The notes beneath the pieces are model-generated. The model ran no database searches and was not told the DNA's origin. It saw nothing but the letters and a program-made list of their open reading frames with translations. The position numbers were made by a program, and so were the translations under genes. Of a stretch of DNA of 64,000 nucleotides, positions 1 to 12,500 are shown in pieces (the stretch's first letter is position 1; each line of letters opens with the position of its first letter). The DNA is from Nemopilema nomurai (lineage: Eukaryota > Cnidaria > Scyphozoa > Rhizostomeae > Rhizostomatidae). The stretch spans positions 434,001-498,000 of the forward strand of contig ML133421.1 of the NCBI GenBank assembly GCA_003864495.1, written 5' to 3'.

Positions 1-421
1 AGAAAATGTGGACAGATTAGAAGCCGTTCAAAAGATGGCATCGCGAACCAGACTGTGACATTGGTACATAATTGGAGTAGAAAAAAACAAAAATACACGC
101 TATTCTGTTTAAAATTGATGGAAATGGCAATCTATGATTGATTGAGTTTATGATTGATTAATTTGATTAATAAAAGTAATCATTTCTCCTAGTGAATAAC
201 TTTTCGGTGGATTTTAGGTTTTTTAAAAGGCGACACAAAAAGACACTACCATACGCCACTGAATCTTTGTACAGCTCAGACGTAATGGAGTATGATATAT
301 TAAAAGCAAAATAGACTATGAATAAATAATTTTGACATTGTTGCTGTTAGCGACCAAGCCACCAATGCCATACTGTAACGAACAGTATTGCATTGCAAAA
401 GAGCGTCAGAATATTTATTAC

Positions 422-544
422 CTCTGCAAGATCTCAGATCTTGGCCCAAAGCAAAGCCAACCGGGCATCGGCATCGATAACTGCCGACAGAGTTGTAGCA
501 GTGGTACTGGCAGTTGTGCTTGTTCAGAGCGCATTCATCTACAT
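422..544 (-). CDS. SVEP1: SVEP1-like exon 26: calcium-binding EGF 9
   Basis: A calcium-binding [39 protein letters not shown]. 123 nt, phase 1. It is the last exon I can support; no clear exon lies between 1 and 421, so the gene must continue outside the window. Confidence 0.88.
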
Positions 545-3500
545 CTGCGAAGGGAACATTTCTACTTCAGGAAAATGGGTAATCTTATTAATATCTTTCA
601 ATACACGTATTCCAGCAGATAGTTGCCAGTCATTCTACCCAAATGAAGAAGAAACACGATAGGATCAACAGGTAATTCATTCTAACAGTAGCCAAACATC
701 GACTTTTAAATCGGTCCACAAAATCTCCCTACCAACACATCGGCCATTCACCATTGTGTATCCATTGTTGCAAGAGCACTTGAAACTACCCAAAGTGTTG
801 ACACATTGCTGACTACATCCACCATTTGAAGAAGAACACTCGTTGATGTCTACAGGATTTGATAAGGTATATTAAACGCGATGAATCATCATTCTTTAGA
901 ACATTGTGTGAGCAAAAAGGAATGGCTTCTGTAATTGAAGTTCTTCTTTAGCTTGACACATGAAGTCGACCATACTTAATGTTTTCGTTGCGATTAAAAA
1001 AGACGAGCAAACTGAATTTCCTCTTCACCACTTGAGGTTTGTAGTTACGATATCAATTACACGTTGAGTCATTATTAAAGGGCTTCCAGTGAAGGTGTAC
1101 TATTAAGAAGGTACTACTGAAGGGGGCACTATTGAAAGAGTACTATCGAAAGGGGTACTATTGGAAGGTTGCTATTTAGAAGGTACTATCAAAGGGGTAC
1201 TATTTAAGGGGGTACTTTCGAAAAGGGTACCATTGAAAGGGGTGCCATTGGAGGGTCGCTATTGGGAGGGTACTATTGAAGGGGGGTACTACTGAAGGGA
1301 GTACTATTGAAGGGGTACTATTGAGGGATACTACTGAAGGGGTACATACCCACACAGGTTGGCACGGGTCCACTCAAAGACCCAGCGCGACAAGTAAGTG
1401 AGCCACTGGAAGACAATCTGTAACCAGCATTGCATCTGAAAGTGAATGTACTTCCGGAGATGGATACACTTCCGTGTGGGATAGTCTTCAGTTGGTAACA
1501 TGGAACGGCTGAAATCAGATTTGCGGTTGAGATTCAGCTCATGCTTGAAGGATTGGCAAAACAACTACACTTAACTGAAGTTTATTTAGAAAACCAGATA
1601 GATCTAGGTTAACAAGCTGTTTAAATGAAAAGTGTTAGAAACTAAAGCACATTTGTGGTACTTAAGAGCTGATATCTTCAGAGTTTATGAATTAAAAAGG
1701 TTTAGCGTTGCATTATGTGTGCCAGAACTGAGATTAGAAGTGATGGATTGCAATGAAAGATAAAGATGTTGGTGATTTTGAAGCGAAACTACAGAAGACC
1801 TTGATAGAATTAAGAAATAAGATACAAAGGAAGTAAAGCAATTGTGCTTGAAACCAAAATGTTAGATGCAGTAGATTAGTTGCAAATTAAACAAATCAAA
1901 GAATAACATAAGGTTTGAATTATGTGAAATACGAATGAAGCACTTACCAACATCACAGTTTCTTCCTTCATAACCGTCTGTGCATTGGCAACGATATGAC
2001 TGCAGTGTTTCAATGCAGGCTGCACCATTCTTACATGGAGCGGAAGAGCAAGAAGAAGTTGCTAAAATAACAAGAGGTCCATTTAAATTTCAGTACTTTT
2101 TCAGATGCCTCGCATTACTAAGAAAATAAGATACTTTAATAGCTCCTGTGCCTCAAAAACCGTAGCTAGTATTAAGTCTGTGCTTTGATATGAGCGTGTG
2201 TTCTTTAAAGTTAAATGCAAACAACAACAAATTGAAAATCTGACGCATCTTTGCCATAAAAAGTTGTTTATTTTTCACATTCAGATATGATTCCTGTCCG
2301 CTATCAAGTATCGTTTACAGTACAGACAGCTGGATCAGTTGTTATTACATAGAAGTGGAAACAATTGACGATTAAATCTTGATTAATACTATTATATTTG
2401 CTTTTGAGTCCAATGCACATTCGAAAGACATACATTTTCATTGCTACATGGATTACGTGGAGGGCCAATCGTGTGCCACTTGCAGCTTTAATAAGCAGCG
2501 TTACTTGCAGGTAGTACGTTGCAATGATAATAAATCACGATAATAAGAGGTCTATAGCACAGAATGACAGGAGACTTACTTTTGGTGTAAGGGCATTCGA
2601 ACCTAGCTTGGAAATCTTTGCATCGGATAGGATTACTAGGGTCATACTTTGTCTGATCGCTGTCCTTGCAAGTGAAACCAGAAGTAGAGCACACGGTGTC
2701 AATCAGACCGAGTCCCTGGACGGATTTCTTCTGAACAGACATGCATTGTGCTGAAACTGTGTTGCTGCAGGTCGGGGACTCATGCTCTACGCCATTTGAT
2801 GGAGCAGATCGGCTATTCCAGGTGGAGAATTTAATGTTCTTCACTGCAGAGCAGGAAGCAAAAATACTTCAATGACGTATGGAAACATATTTTGTCTGAC
2901 AAGCTCGAGTTAGAAAATTTGCATAAGATAATTTTTATGCAGTTGAGTTTCTTAAGTATCCTGCTCTATGCTCGATTTTTATTTCATACAGATTTATTCC
3001 CTGGCAAAGACTATCAAGGTGTTACGTATAAGCAATAAATTCGATATGGATAATACTGGCTTCGTCTGCTTTAAGGCCTTCAATAGGGAACTAGCTTGTC
3101 CTAGGTATCATGCCTGTTCAAGAACTGCAATATTATTGAGATCTATGAGCTACACGCAAGAGTTTCTAATAAAGCTGAACAAAAAATCTGTTAACCTAGT
3201 ATTAAAAATCTAGGGAATGCTACAGTTATAAAGAATTTCTTATAAAATACTAACATACCTGTACAAAATTCGTTGACTTTGCTCACTTCAATTCTCTTCT
3301 GTAAGAAGTCAGGCCATGCAAGCTCATTACCAAGAATGCCGTCGCATCGGTATCTAGACATTTCTGATATTTCACTGTCGGACAGAACTTTGTTCCAGAG
3401 ATTCAGCTGCGACATACTGCCGTAAAATGCCTCGCCCATACTGAAGTTTCTGCCAACTTCATCTTGTTCCTGTCCTAATATGAAGAAGCCACCAGCAGGG

Positions 3501-6500
3501 ATTTTCTGTAGAAAAGACAAGAGAAAAAAATGCTTCATTTTGTTAATGTTAATTTTGATTTTGTTAATAGTGCAGAAAGATTTTAATACAAGATAATGCA
3601 TTACGCAAATGCTTTTGAAATGCAGGTTTAAAGCCTGAAATAACAATAGCCTGAAATGACAAACATTTTTTGGTTCATCCCATTTAGACTTGTTATAACT
3701 CATGAGACTGACTTATTAGTAAATTAAGACGTTGACACATAGACGAGGATGTAAGAAAAACACTTCACTTATTGAAATCTCAAAAAACAATTGACGATAG
3801 TATTCTGCATGCTACATTTTGAAATATCCATTACAAAATACAGATTTGCCGTAAATGTTCAATGCAGAAAAAAGCCAAGTTTTAGTACCTGTCCCTTTTG
3901 GAATTCCACTGTTTCACTGATCTTGAGGCCATCTTGGTAAGCAGCAAAAGATCCGGTGCCGGCGGACCATGAGAAAGCCACGTGATGCCAATTGCCATCG
4001 TTCACTGAAACTCTCGACTCGACCTCCTTGCCCATGATAACCACAATGAAAGACTCGGGATCACGGACAACCAAGGCGTTGTCGACAAATGAGTCTGAAA
4101 AATACATGAAGCAGAAAGCTTTTATTTACGCAAATGCTTTTTAAAAATTTAGTTAACTAACCGAAAATTTTTCTTTTATGTATTTGGAGAAAAAACATGC
4201 ACCTGTGCAAGTGCACTAGAGGCAAAATCCTCTCTACGTAAATGGCTAGTTTACCCACTCTACTTAATATTTTGTATGCTTTTGTTTGGATAAATTAAAG
4301 AAACGTAGGAATGTCTCCCACCTCCAACATTGACAGCATAAGAAACCGGAGTTCCAGCTTCGAGGTCATCCTGAACACCCTTCATCCAGAAGGCCAAAGT
4401 GAAAGCGCTAAGTTCATTCTTCAAGTTAGACTCTGCAAATCCTTGAACATCTCTGTTGAATGCCAGGTCAAAGTTAATCTCTTGTTGTCCTACGGAAAAA
4501 ACATCAGCATTATCAATCATAAGACATAGGGCTTGGACAAAACATAAGTAAATAAAAAGGCTGTTGTTAACATTAGCAATAGAAAAATTAATACTGTAGA
4601 TAGATTGTTTGAGCTCGTATAAACCTTTAAACTTTCTTAAAACTGTAAATAAAGAAAAGGCAGCTGGCAAAATATGCACGCAAATTATCGATCTAGCTTA
4701 CTATGCCTGACAAATAATGGCTGCATCTACAAAGGTAAATCTGCAACCATCAAAGTTGAATATCTACTTCCTAATGAACAGAAAATCAAGCTACACCATT
4801 GGTAGGTGCGGCTGTAATAGATTATAGATTATAGAATAAAAATTATACAATAAAAACATTTTGTGCAGCACAAAGCTTTGGAGCAGCCATAAAACAATTG
4901 AGCTAACAACGTCCTCTATAGTTTGTTTACTTATTAACAGCATATTCAACGGTGTGCTTTCGATACTTACTTGATTGGCAGTTAGCACCATAGAAAGTTG
5001 GTTCACAGAGACATTTGTACCCATTCACACCATCCACACAAACTCCCCCATTTCTACATGGGTTGGAGCCACACTCATCGATGTTAACTTCACATCTGGA
5101 GGGGAAAATAATCTTAACTATACAAGGGAGACTTTTCTAAATGATTAACCATTAAAACAGAAATGCAATCTTAACTTTTTGGGAGGTTGGTAGCCGTCTA
5201 GAACTAGTTTGTGAAAACTCCTCCAAATTGGGATTGTACCTTTAAGCAAAGCGTAAACAAGTTAAGAAAGTTAACGTTCAAAAAATTAGATGTCTCGAAG
5301 CATTTTCCTATAGCAAAATTTTGTCAATGCGCAGATGACTCAGTGCACTTTAGCAAAATGAGTATTTGATGACAAATGGCACAGCGAGAACAGATTTACA
5401 TCACAAACAAACCTTGAAATAACCTAAAGAAAGAGTTGAGAAATGACGAAATGCATCATCGGCCGTTAACTCTAGAATCATTCCATTCTCACTAGCAAAA
5501 AGATGCTTTCTACCACATCTAGCACTGATTTTCTTAAAGAAAAGAAACGAGCAGAGAATAATGGCCGAGATAAAGGTGATCGAGATAGAGGGACTAACCT
5601 GCTACCGCCATATCCCGGCTTGCACTGACAGGTAAAGCTACTGTCTCCGTCGACGCAAACTCCACCATTCTGGCACAAGTTGTTCGCGGCACAGTCATCA
5701 ACGTTGTCCTCGCAGTGGGTGCCGGTGAAGCCAGGTTTGCATTCGCATCTGAAGCCATTGACGGAATCAATGCACCTTCCCTTGTTTTGGCAGGGCATCG
5801 ACTCGCATTCCTAGAATAAAGGGGTGTTTTGTTGCACGCAAATTCAACAGAGATGAAAGTCGTTTATCAGGCTCTCGTCAGAGCAATTGACCTTAGTTTG
5901 CTTCTATGCAAATTAAGACTCTTTTCTTACATATACACAAAGCAATTGCTGTGTCTAATGTTTCAACATAGCCTGTAAAAAGTAAAAATTATTGTTTCAA
6001 AATCATCAGAAAGAGTGAATTTGTCCACAGGGCACAGAGATTCAGTTATCACTACATACTGGCTGCATAGGCTGTAAAAAGGAAATATCATGCTTACATT
6101 CAAAGCTGCTTCACAGTAAAGGCCAGTGTATCCAGCAGGACAACTGCACTTGAAGCCGTCTGGAGAATCACTGCACAGACCGCCATTTTGACAAGTGCTT
6201 GCTGAGCATTCAGTCGTCTTGTCTTCGCAGAAGGTTCCTTGAAAGCCGAGAGGGCAGACACAGGCGAATCCATCCACCTACAGGGAAATCAATAAGGCGA
6301 GTTGTAGAACCTATAAGGGAGTTTAGCCTACAAGGGATTTTTTTACACATCACGATTTTGGCATGCACCTCATGTATAATTCACTGTCCCAAGAACGTCT
6401 TCAATGACAGGGGATAGTGTCATACCAATTTGTCACATGGACAAGTAATCATGAAAATTGTCAGTGATGATGAAATGATTAATTTCTAGATACAGTACTC

Positions 6501-9500
6501 GCCTTGTCGACACAAGCAGCATCCCCAAAACATGGGCTGGAAGCGCATTCGTCTTTCTCGTTTTGGCAAAGATCCCCCATGAACCCAACTTTGCAGCTGC
6601 AGGTAAAGCCATCGGCTTCATTCTTGCATGATGCCCCGTTGAGGCAAGGATTCGATGCGCAGTGGTCAATAACTGCTCGACGAAAATGAAAAATTAGAAT
6701 ATTTTTCCTTTGATATAATATAATAGTCAAAGCTACATGTGACGCATGGTGAATGGGTATGCATTGATACAAAAGATGGCAGCTATAAAAAAGAAAAAGG
6801 TATATACAATTGATAATTGAGAGATAAATGAAAATGCATAGATCTCGATGTAAAATAGCAGATTCTGGCCTAAGGGTACAAGACGAAATTAATTAGGTAA
6901 AGAGAAAACAAACAAAGCACACCTTTGCAATCTGATTCAGCTGTGGCTCCAACTCCATGTGTAAACTTTCCAGTTGGACAAGATCTGCATTTGTCACTGC
7001 CAGCCACTGCTTGGTATTTTCCCTTTGGACATGGCACACATGGCTCAGCTCCGGAAACAGAGTATGTTCCAGGTTGGCATGGCACTAGAAATGAGCAAGA
7101 TATCATACAAGCAATTGGTCATCATCCAAATTTCATACTTTAAGCACCTTTATGCTATTAAAATGTACGTTCATCAGGAGTCCCTAATTCAAGAGCCATT
7201 ACGACTCAGACAAATCTTCCACCTAAATAATCGTAATTTAATACCATAACTAAACAACTATGAGACCAAACTGAATATCTGCAACATTTTCCTAAGGTCT
7301 TACGTGTCGGTTGTGACGTCACAGTAATGAATTCCCTTTATATCATTTTAGTTCATACCCAGATTCAATCTAAAGCTATTAAAAATTTCTGAATAACTTT
7401 GATTTTATTAATAGTCATCAACTGAAATAAGGCATCAATTTGAATAATGTACGAAACAACAATTTGGCAATAAGAAGCTCCACCCACTTCCACACTGTCG
7501 AAGGCTTGATGCACCAATCTTAACGGTGGTTGCTGTTCCTGGACACGTGGTACATGACTTTCCAAAGTAGCCTGTCTGGTACGTGCCTTTCGGGCAGAAC
7601 TGACAACCCTCGAGACCAGTGGCAGAGAATGTACCAGGTCCACATGGCGCTGCGGAAGAATGCCGCATATGCTTTCATAACTGGCTCAATATGGATTATG
7701 GTGTCTTAGGTCTATACTAAGTATTAGGTATGAATCGAATAGCTCGTAGATGAACCGCCGAACTAACCTCTGCAGTCAGTTGAGTTGGTGGTGCCCACTC
7801 CTGCTGTGGTCTTTCCTCTGGGGCAAAGTGAACAGCCAAGGCTGCCGGGGATATCACTGAATGTTCCTACTGGGCAGTACTTGCACTTTTGCTCTTCCAA
7901 GTCATAGTATTTACCAGCAAAACAGGCAACTATGGTGAAGATACAAATTAAAGATTCACTTACACTGTCAAATAATCAGTAACAATTTTGGACAAATATC
8001 AAGGTTAGATTAAGAGCTCTTGGAGCGAAAACCGCTCAAATGAAGTATAGGCTGAACTATCAAAGCTCAACTATCAAAGACAGCGTTTCGAAAGGGCAGA
8101 GAAAGGAAAGATGGGTCCAAATGTCATCTAAGTGGTCCTTCTTAAATAAAAGAGACAATCAAGGTTGCGTTTGGATTGATATTGATCGTAATAAACGCAA
8201 AATCAATTATCAGTTCTTGAACCTTTTAGAAACTCACTTCTGTTACCCACTGGCAATATATTACGATTTCCTGGATCATAAATAAGCCCCCAGCTCTGAC
8301 ATCAGTACAAAGCAGTGAAAGTAAAGTGCAGAATCCAGTCCGGATTAGCTAGTGGACGCAGTGCAGGAGCGCAAGAAGTGGAAAGTAATTCACCGTGACT
8401 TAAGCATGGAAACTGCAATAAGGCTCAGCGCGAACGAGGGCCAAATTGAACTAAACTAATACATACCGCATCCTTGAACCTCTTGTTGATTATCTCGGCT
8501 ATAGTATGAATCCAAAACTGTTCCTTTGGAACACAGAGACACCACAGACCCAACCGGCTGTACTTGGGCCAGTCTCAGAGTGTCCTGATCAACGTTGATA
8601 TTCTTGACAGCGTTGGCCTCTGCGGAGGTAGCCGAGCCCAGGTTGCTAACAGCAGACCGAAGACCTGCTACAACAGCCTTCGTTGTGTCATCATTCGATT
8701 TGGTGATGGCTTCAAGATCCACTTGGATCGTGATTTCACTCTACAAGGAGCGAGAAATTAAGAATTCTTACCGCACCTATGAGTAAATGGTTTTATTTTT
8801 TGGGCCAGAGGTATAGCTTTAAGAGATAAATAACATCTTCGGCACCTCACCTGTGTGCTTCTCTTTTTGGACTGCAGTTTGCCACACCTGATCTTGACGT
8901 TCTCGGCCTTGCATACCATTGCATTATTGGGATCTGCACAGCCTCCGTGACCAGCCTTCAACAAATATATGTTCAGAACTTGGATGAAGTTGGCCTTGAT
9001 TTGCTCTTGTGCCTGAATGTTGTCGTGGCAATTTCCCGAATAGTAAAACAACTTCATCCTTTGGGTCATACCTTCCATGCTTCCAACATCTGCAAAGCAG
9101 GGGACAATTAGCAGTTTTGGCAAACCAATAGAAACAGCTCAGTGAAGCTAACACTAAATGCATTAAGCATTGAATGGGTATATTGACCTCGACTTAATGA
9201 CCTGGAGGAGCAATGGATGCAAAAACAAAATAAATACGTAGATACGCACGTATTTTCAATAAGTCCAAGTAGTTAGCAACTCAAAAACTGGCCAATCGCA
9301 TAATTTTCCAACGGCTTGACTGTTGTTTGCATCAAATTTGTTCCATGTACATTTATGGATGACGTCATCATCCAATTTTTATAGTCTTATAAGTAACGAA
9401 AAAACTAGGCAACAATCGGCGATCTATAAATACCTGTGCAATCTGGCCACTGAGACGGGAAGCGTTGGTCGGGGAAAGCTTTCCATTCACCACTTGCGTA

Positions 9501-12500
9501 ACAAGCATAATAAGCGGACAACTTCCGGTATGGAACATATGGCTTCATGCACTGTGCCTGGTACAGATCGAACTGACTAATACTGTACGCAATGGCAAGT
9601 GCACCATTGATTGGTGGGTCACGCTTCGGACACGTGCGTGCTGTAATAAATTTGAGACAGTTCAGAAGCCTATTTTCCACAATCTTGGTCAATTAATGAT
9701 TCATCTAGGACTTCTAGAATTTATCTTGTTTTAACAATACCCTTTAACTAGATGCTGAAATTTAATTATAGTTCATAACAACAATGTAATAATTTTCTTT
9801 AAAAAATCGTGATTTTTCCTTCCCTTAACTAAATGCTTATATTTTGCTAAAAATAAGCATAATGAGACATTCTTGCAAAAATAAGTAGCACATAATCGCG
9901 ATGCTAGAAAGTGGAAAACAAACAGCACAGCTTTCCAGAAGGTCAAAAATTTTAGAATGACTATAAGCTTTACGAAGAGCTATAGAAAAGCTTTATTAGG
10001 TTGGTTCTTATTACGGGATGATATTATAGGAATGAACAAAAAACTCACATTCGACTTTAATGTGAAATTCACACTTTTGCTCGTTTCCAGAATAATCCCT
10101 TACTGAGTATCGGACGAGGTTGATTGGCCCAATTGGAAAAGTGGCACCCGATTGATGTGTTTGATGCACAAGCTCGACGTAGCCGGAGTTGTCCTTGAAT
10201 GTGGGTGAGTCCCAGGTGACAGCCTCGGACGTGGAAGTGCCAGTTTGGGTTTTGGATATGTCGGATGGGCAGTATGTGAAGACCGGTGCTTCGCGATCTT
10301 AATGAAGAATGCATAAGCATGTAAGTAAGGTTGGAAAGTATTGGAGAATTTATTGGCTTCTAGGTGCAATGCACTCTTGGTGTGGTTGTGTAAATATGGG
10401 TTGCACGTCATATACAAATCCAGGTTCATAACACCGTCCATATTTCGCCTATATTCGTACAACACTGAACTGTTTCCAAAATGGAATAAAAGGCAATTGA
10501 ACTGCGGCTACCTTTGATTTTGACTCGGAACGTGCAACTATGCTTGTTGTTAGCCTCATCAGCTGCAGTGAAAACGATGGTGGTTTCGTTGATTGGAAAC
10601 CTGTAGGGTGACTTGATTGAGCTTGGCAGCTGCGTTACAGTAACCACAGACTGGGCCAAAGCATCGGAGTTGTCTTGCACGCTGGGCAATTGGAACGCGA
10701 TCTCCTTGTACTGCTTGCCCGCATCTGTCAAAGCTTCGATGTCATCCGGGCATGTAATCGTGGGAGGTGTCTTGTCTGTATGGAACATTACAAACATTCA
10801 GTTTTTCAACATAACAGGGGGTTTTTCGAAGCGACTATGAGCGTGAAAAGCATACATTTACGGTTATTCAAGACATTGGAAACCACAGAATCTAGTCAGT
10901 AACGTTTAAGGTGTAGTTAATGAAAATTCTTAAACCTTGCAAAGCAATAGGTTGGTCGGGGTTTGGGAAAGAGTTTGGTCTTCTATAGCTGCAAATGAGG
11001 GGGCTAGTTTTCAACAGGGAAAGTTCATTTTTTGTCAATGAATTAATAATGAAACCTCAAAACGTTAGGAATCACAATAAGGAGAGTTCAAAGTGTGACT
11101 GAGAGAAAAAGATGACCCTCAAAAACTTGCATACTTCAAGCCATCAATTATTGGCCTTATGGGCAAATTTTAAGTTTATACTTCAACACTAAAAATTCTT
11201 GTAACTGTATGCTTCTGCAAACTAATTAAAAAAAGTGCCATATGGAAACCTAGCCTGGGAATAGTTTCGTAATACGCCCTCGATTGCTAACAATTAGGCC
11301 ATTTTACCTTCACAAACCAACTCAGCACCAGACCAAGTACCATCTGCCTGACACTTCCTCGCTTGGTTTCCAGATATCGAAGTGAAGCCAAGCTTGCAGC
11401 TGTAGGAACAGCCGTCGTCGAAGTTCGTCTTTGAATTGATGCATCTCTCGGGGACAATGTTGACGTTATCGACGCGTCGCAAGCTAGGGCACTGGATAAC
11501 TAGACACAGAACCGAATTGTTTTTATCTTGCACTGCTCGAGAGTTATCAGTTCAAATTGTAAAATAGTTTATTACTAAGTAGGGGAAATAAAGAAATAAA
11601 GCAAACGATTTTCGAACATGAACTGCGAAAGGTTATTCGGTATAGTTACGATAAATTTTAACATAGATTCTTGTCACAAAACATTTTATCATACTGCAGA
11701 GAATTAACAACATTGGAAGCTAAGCTAGCGGGCAATAAGAGCATATAGAGACAACTGAACCTCAACTGGTAATAGTGGCAGTGAAATTAAACAAAGCGAA
11801 TGCTGATAAATGAGCGAATTACTCCTTCATTGTTTTATTTGAGAGTGTGCAAAAAATATTAACAGTGTTTCCATTGAAGCTGGCGTTCACTAATGTTGGG
11901 TGCTGATTAAGACAGATGATTAACACACGTGATTAAGACGCGTGATTAAGACACGTGATTAAGACACGTGATTAAGAATACCTTCACATGATGGCTGCAC
12001 ACCACTCCACTGCCCATCATCCCTACAGGTCCTTGTATCAGTTCCATTCCTTCGATATCCACTTGCACATGAGAACGAGCAAACATCACCGACCAGTCTG
12101 GTTGTGCATTTGATTGTCATCTTAGGGGGCGTTGGCAAAGCAGGACACTGTGTCGCTGCAATGCGAGAGATGCACTCAATCAAGGGTATTATACGCAACA
12201 AGCTCTTGACAAGGCTGTATGCTTGGCTAATAGTTTATAACTGGCTATTTATTTGTCAGCTTACGTTCATTTCCCGACGTTAGCATTCTCAAAGGAGCAC
12301 CGGACGAAAAAGTAGTTCAGTATGCTAAAATCATGTTTCCGCTGCTTCTTGCATTCGCAAAGTTTTGTACCACAGAACATTTGTTCACCTTACAAATTAC
12401 GATTTCATTTGAAATTTTGAAAATCTGAAAATAAATGCTCATCTTTAAATCTTCCATGCAAGTATGACTGCAAATAAAAGAAAGGAGCTGTATATGTGAT

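Noticed and set aside
1..37. Possible further SVEP1-like exon at the window edge
   Set aside because: An acceptor and open frame exist, but the residues do not resemble EGF or CCP and the end is missing.
1331..1564. 77-codon frame over SVEP1-like exon 24
   Set aside because: Wrong frame; the sushi residues and splice phases belong to the frame used in the 1350-1508 model.
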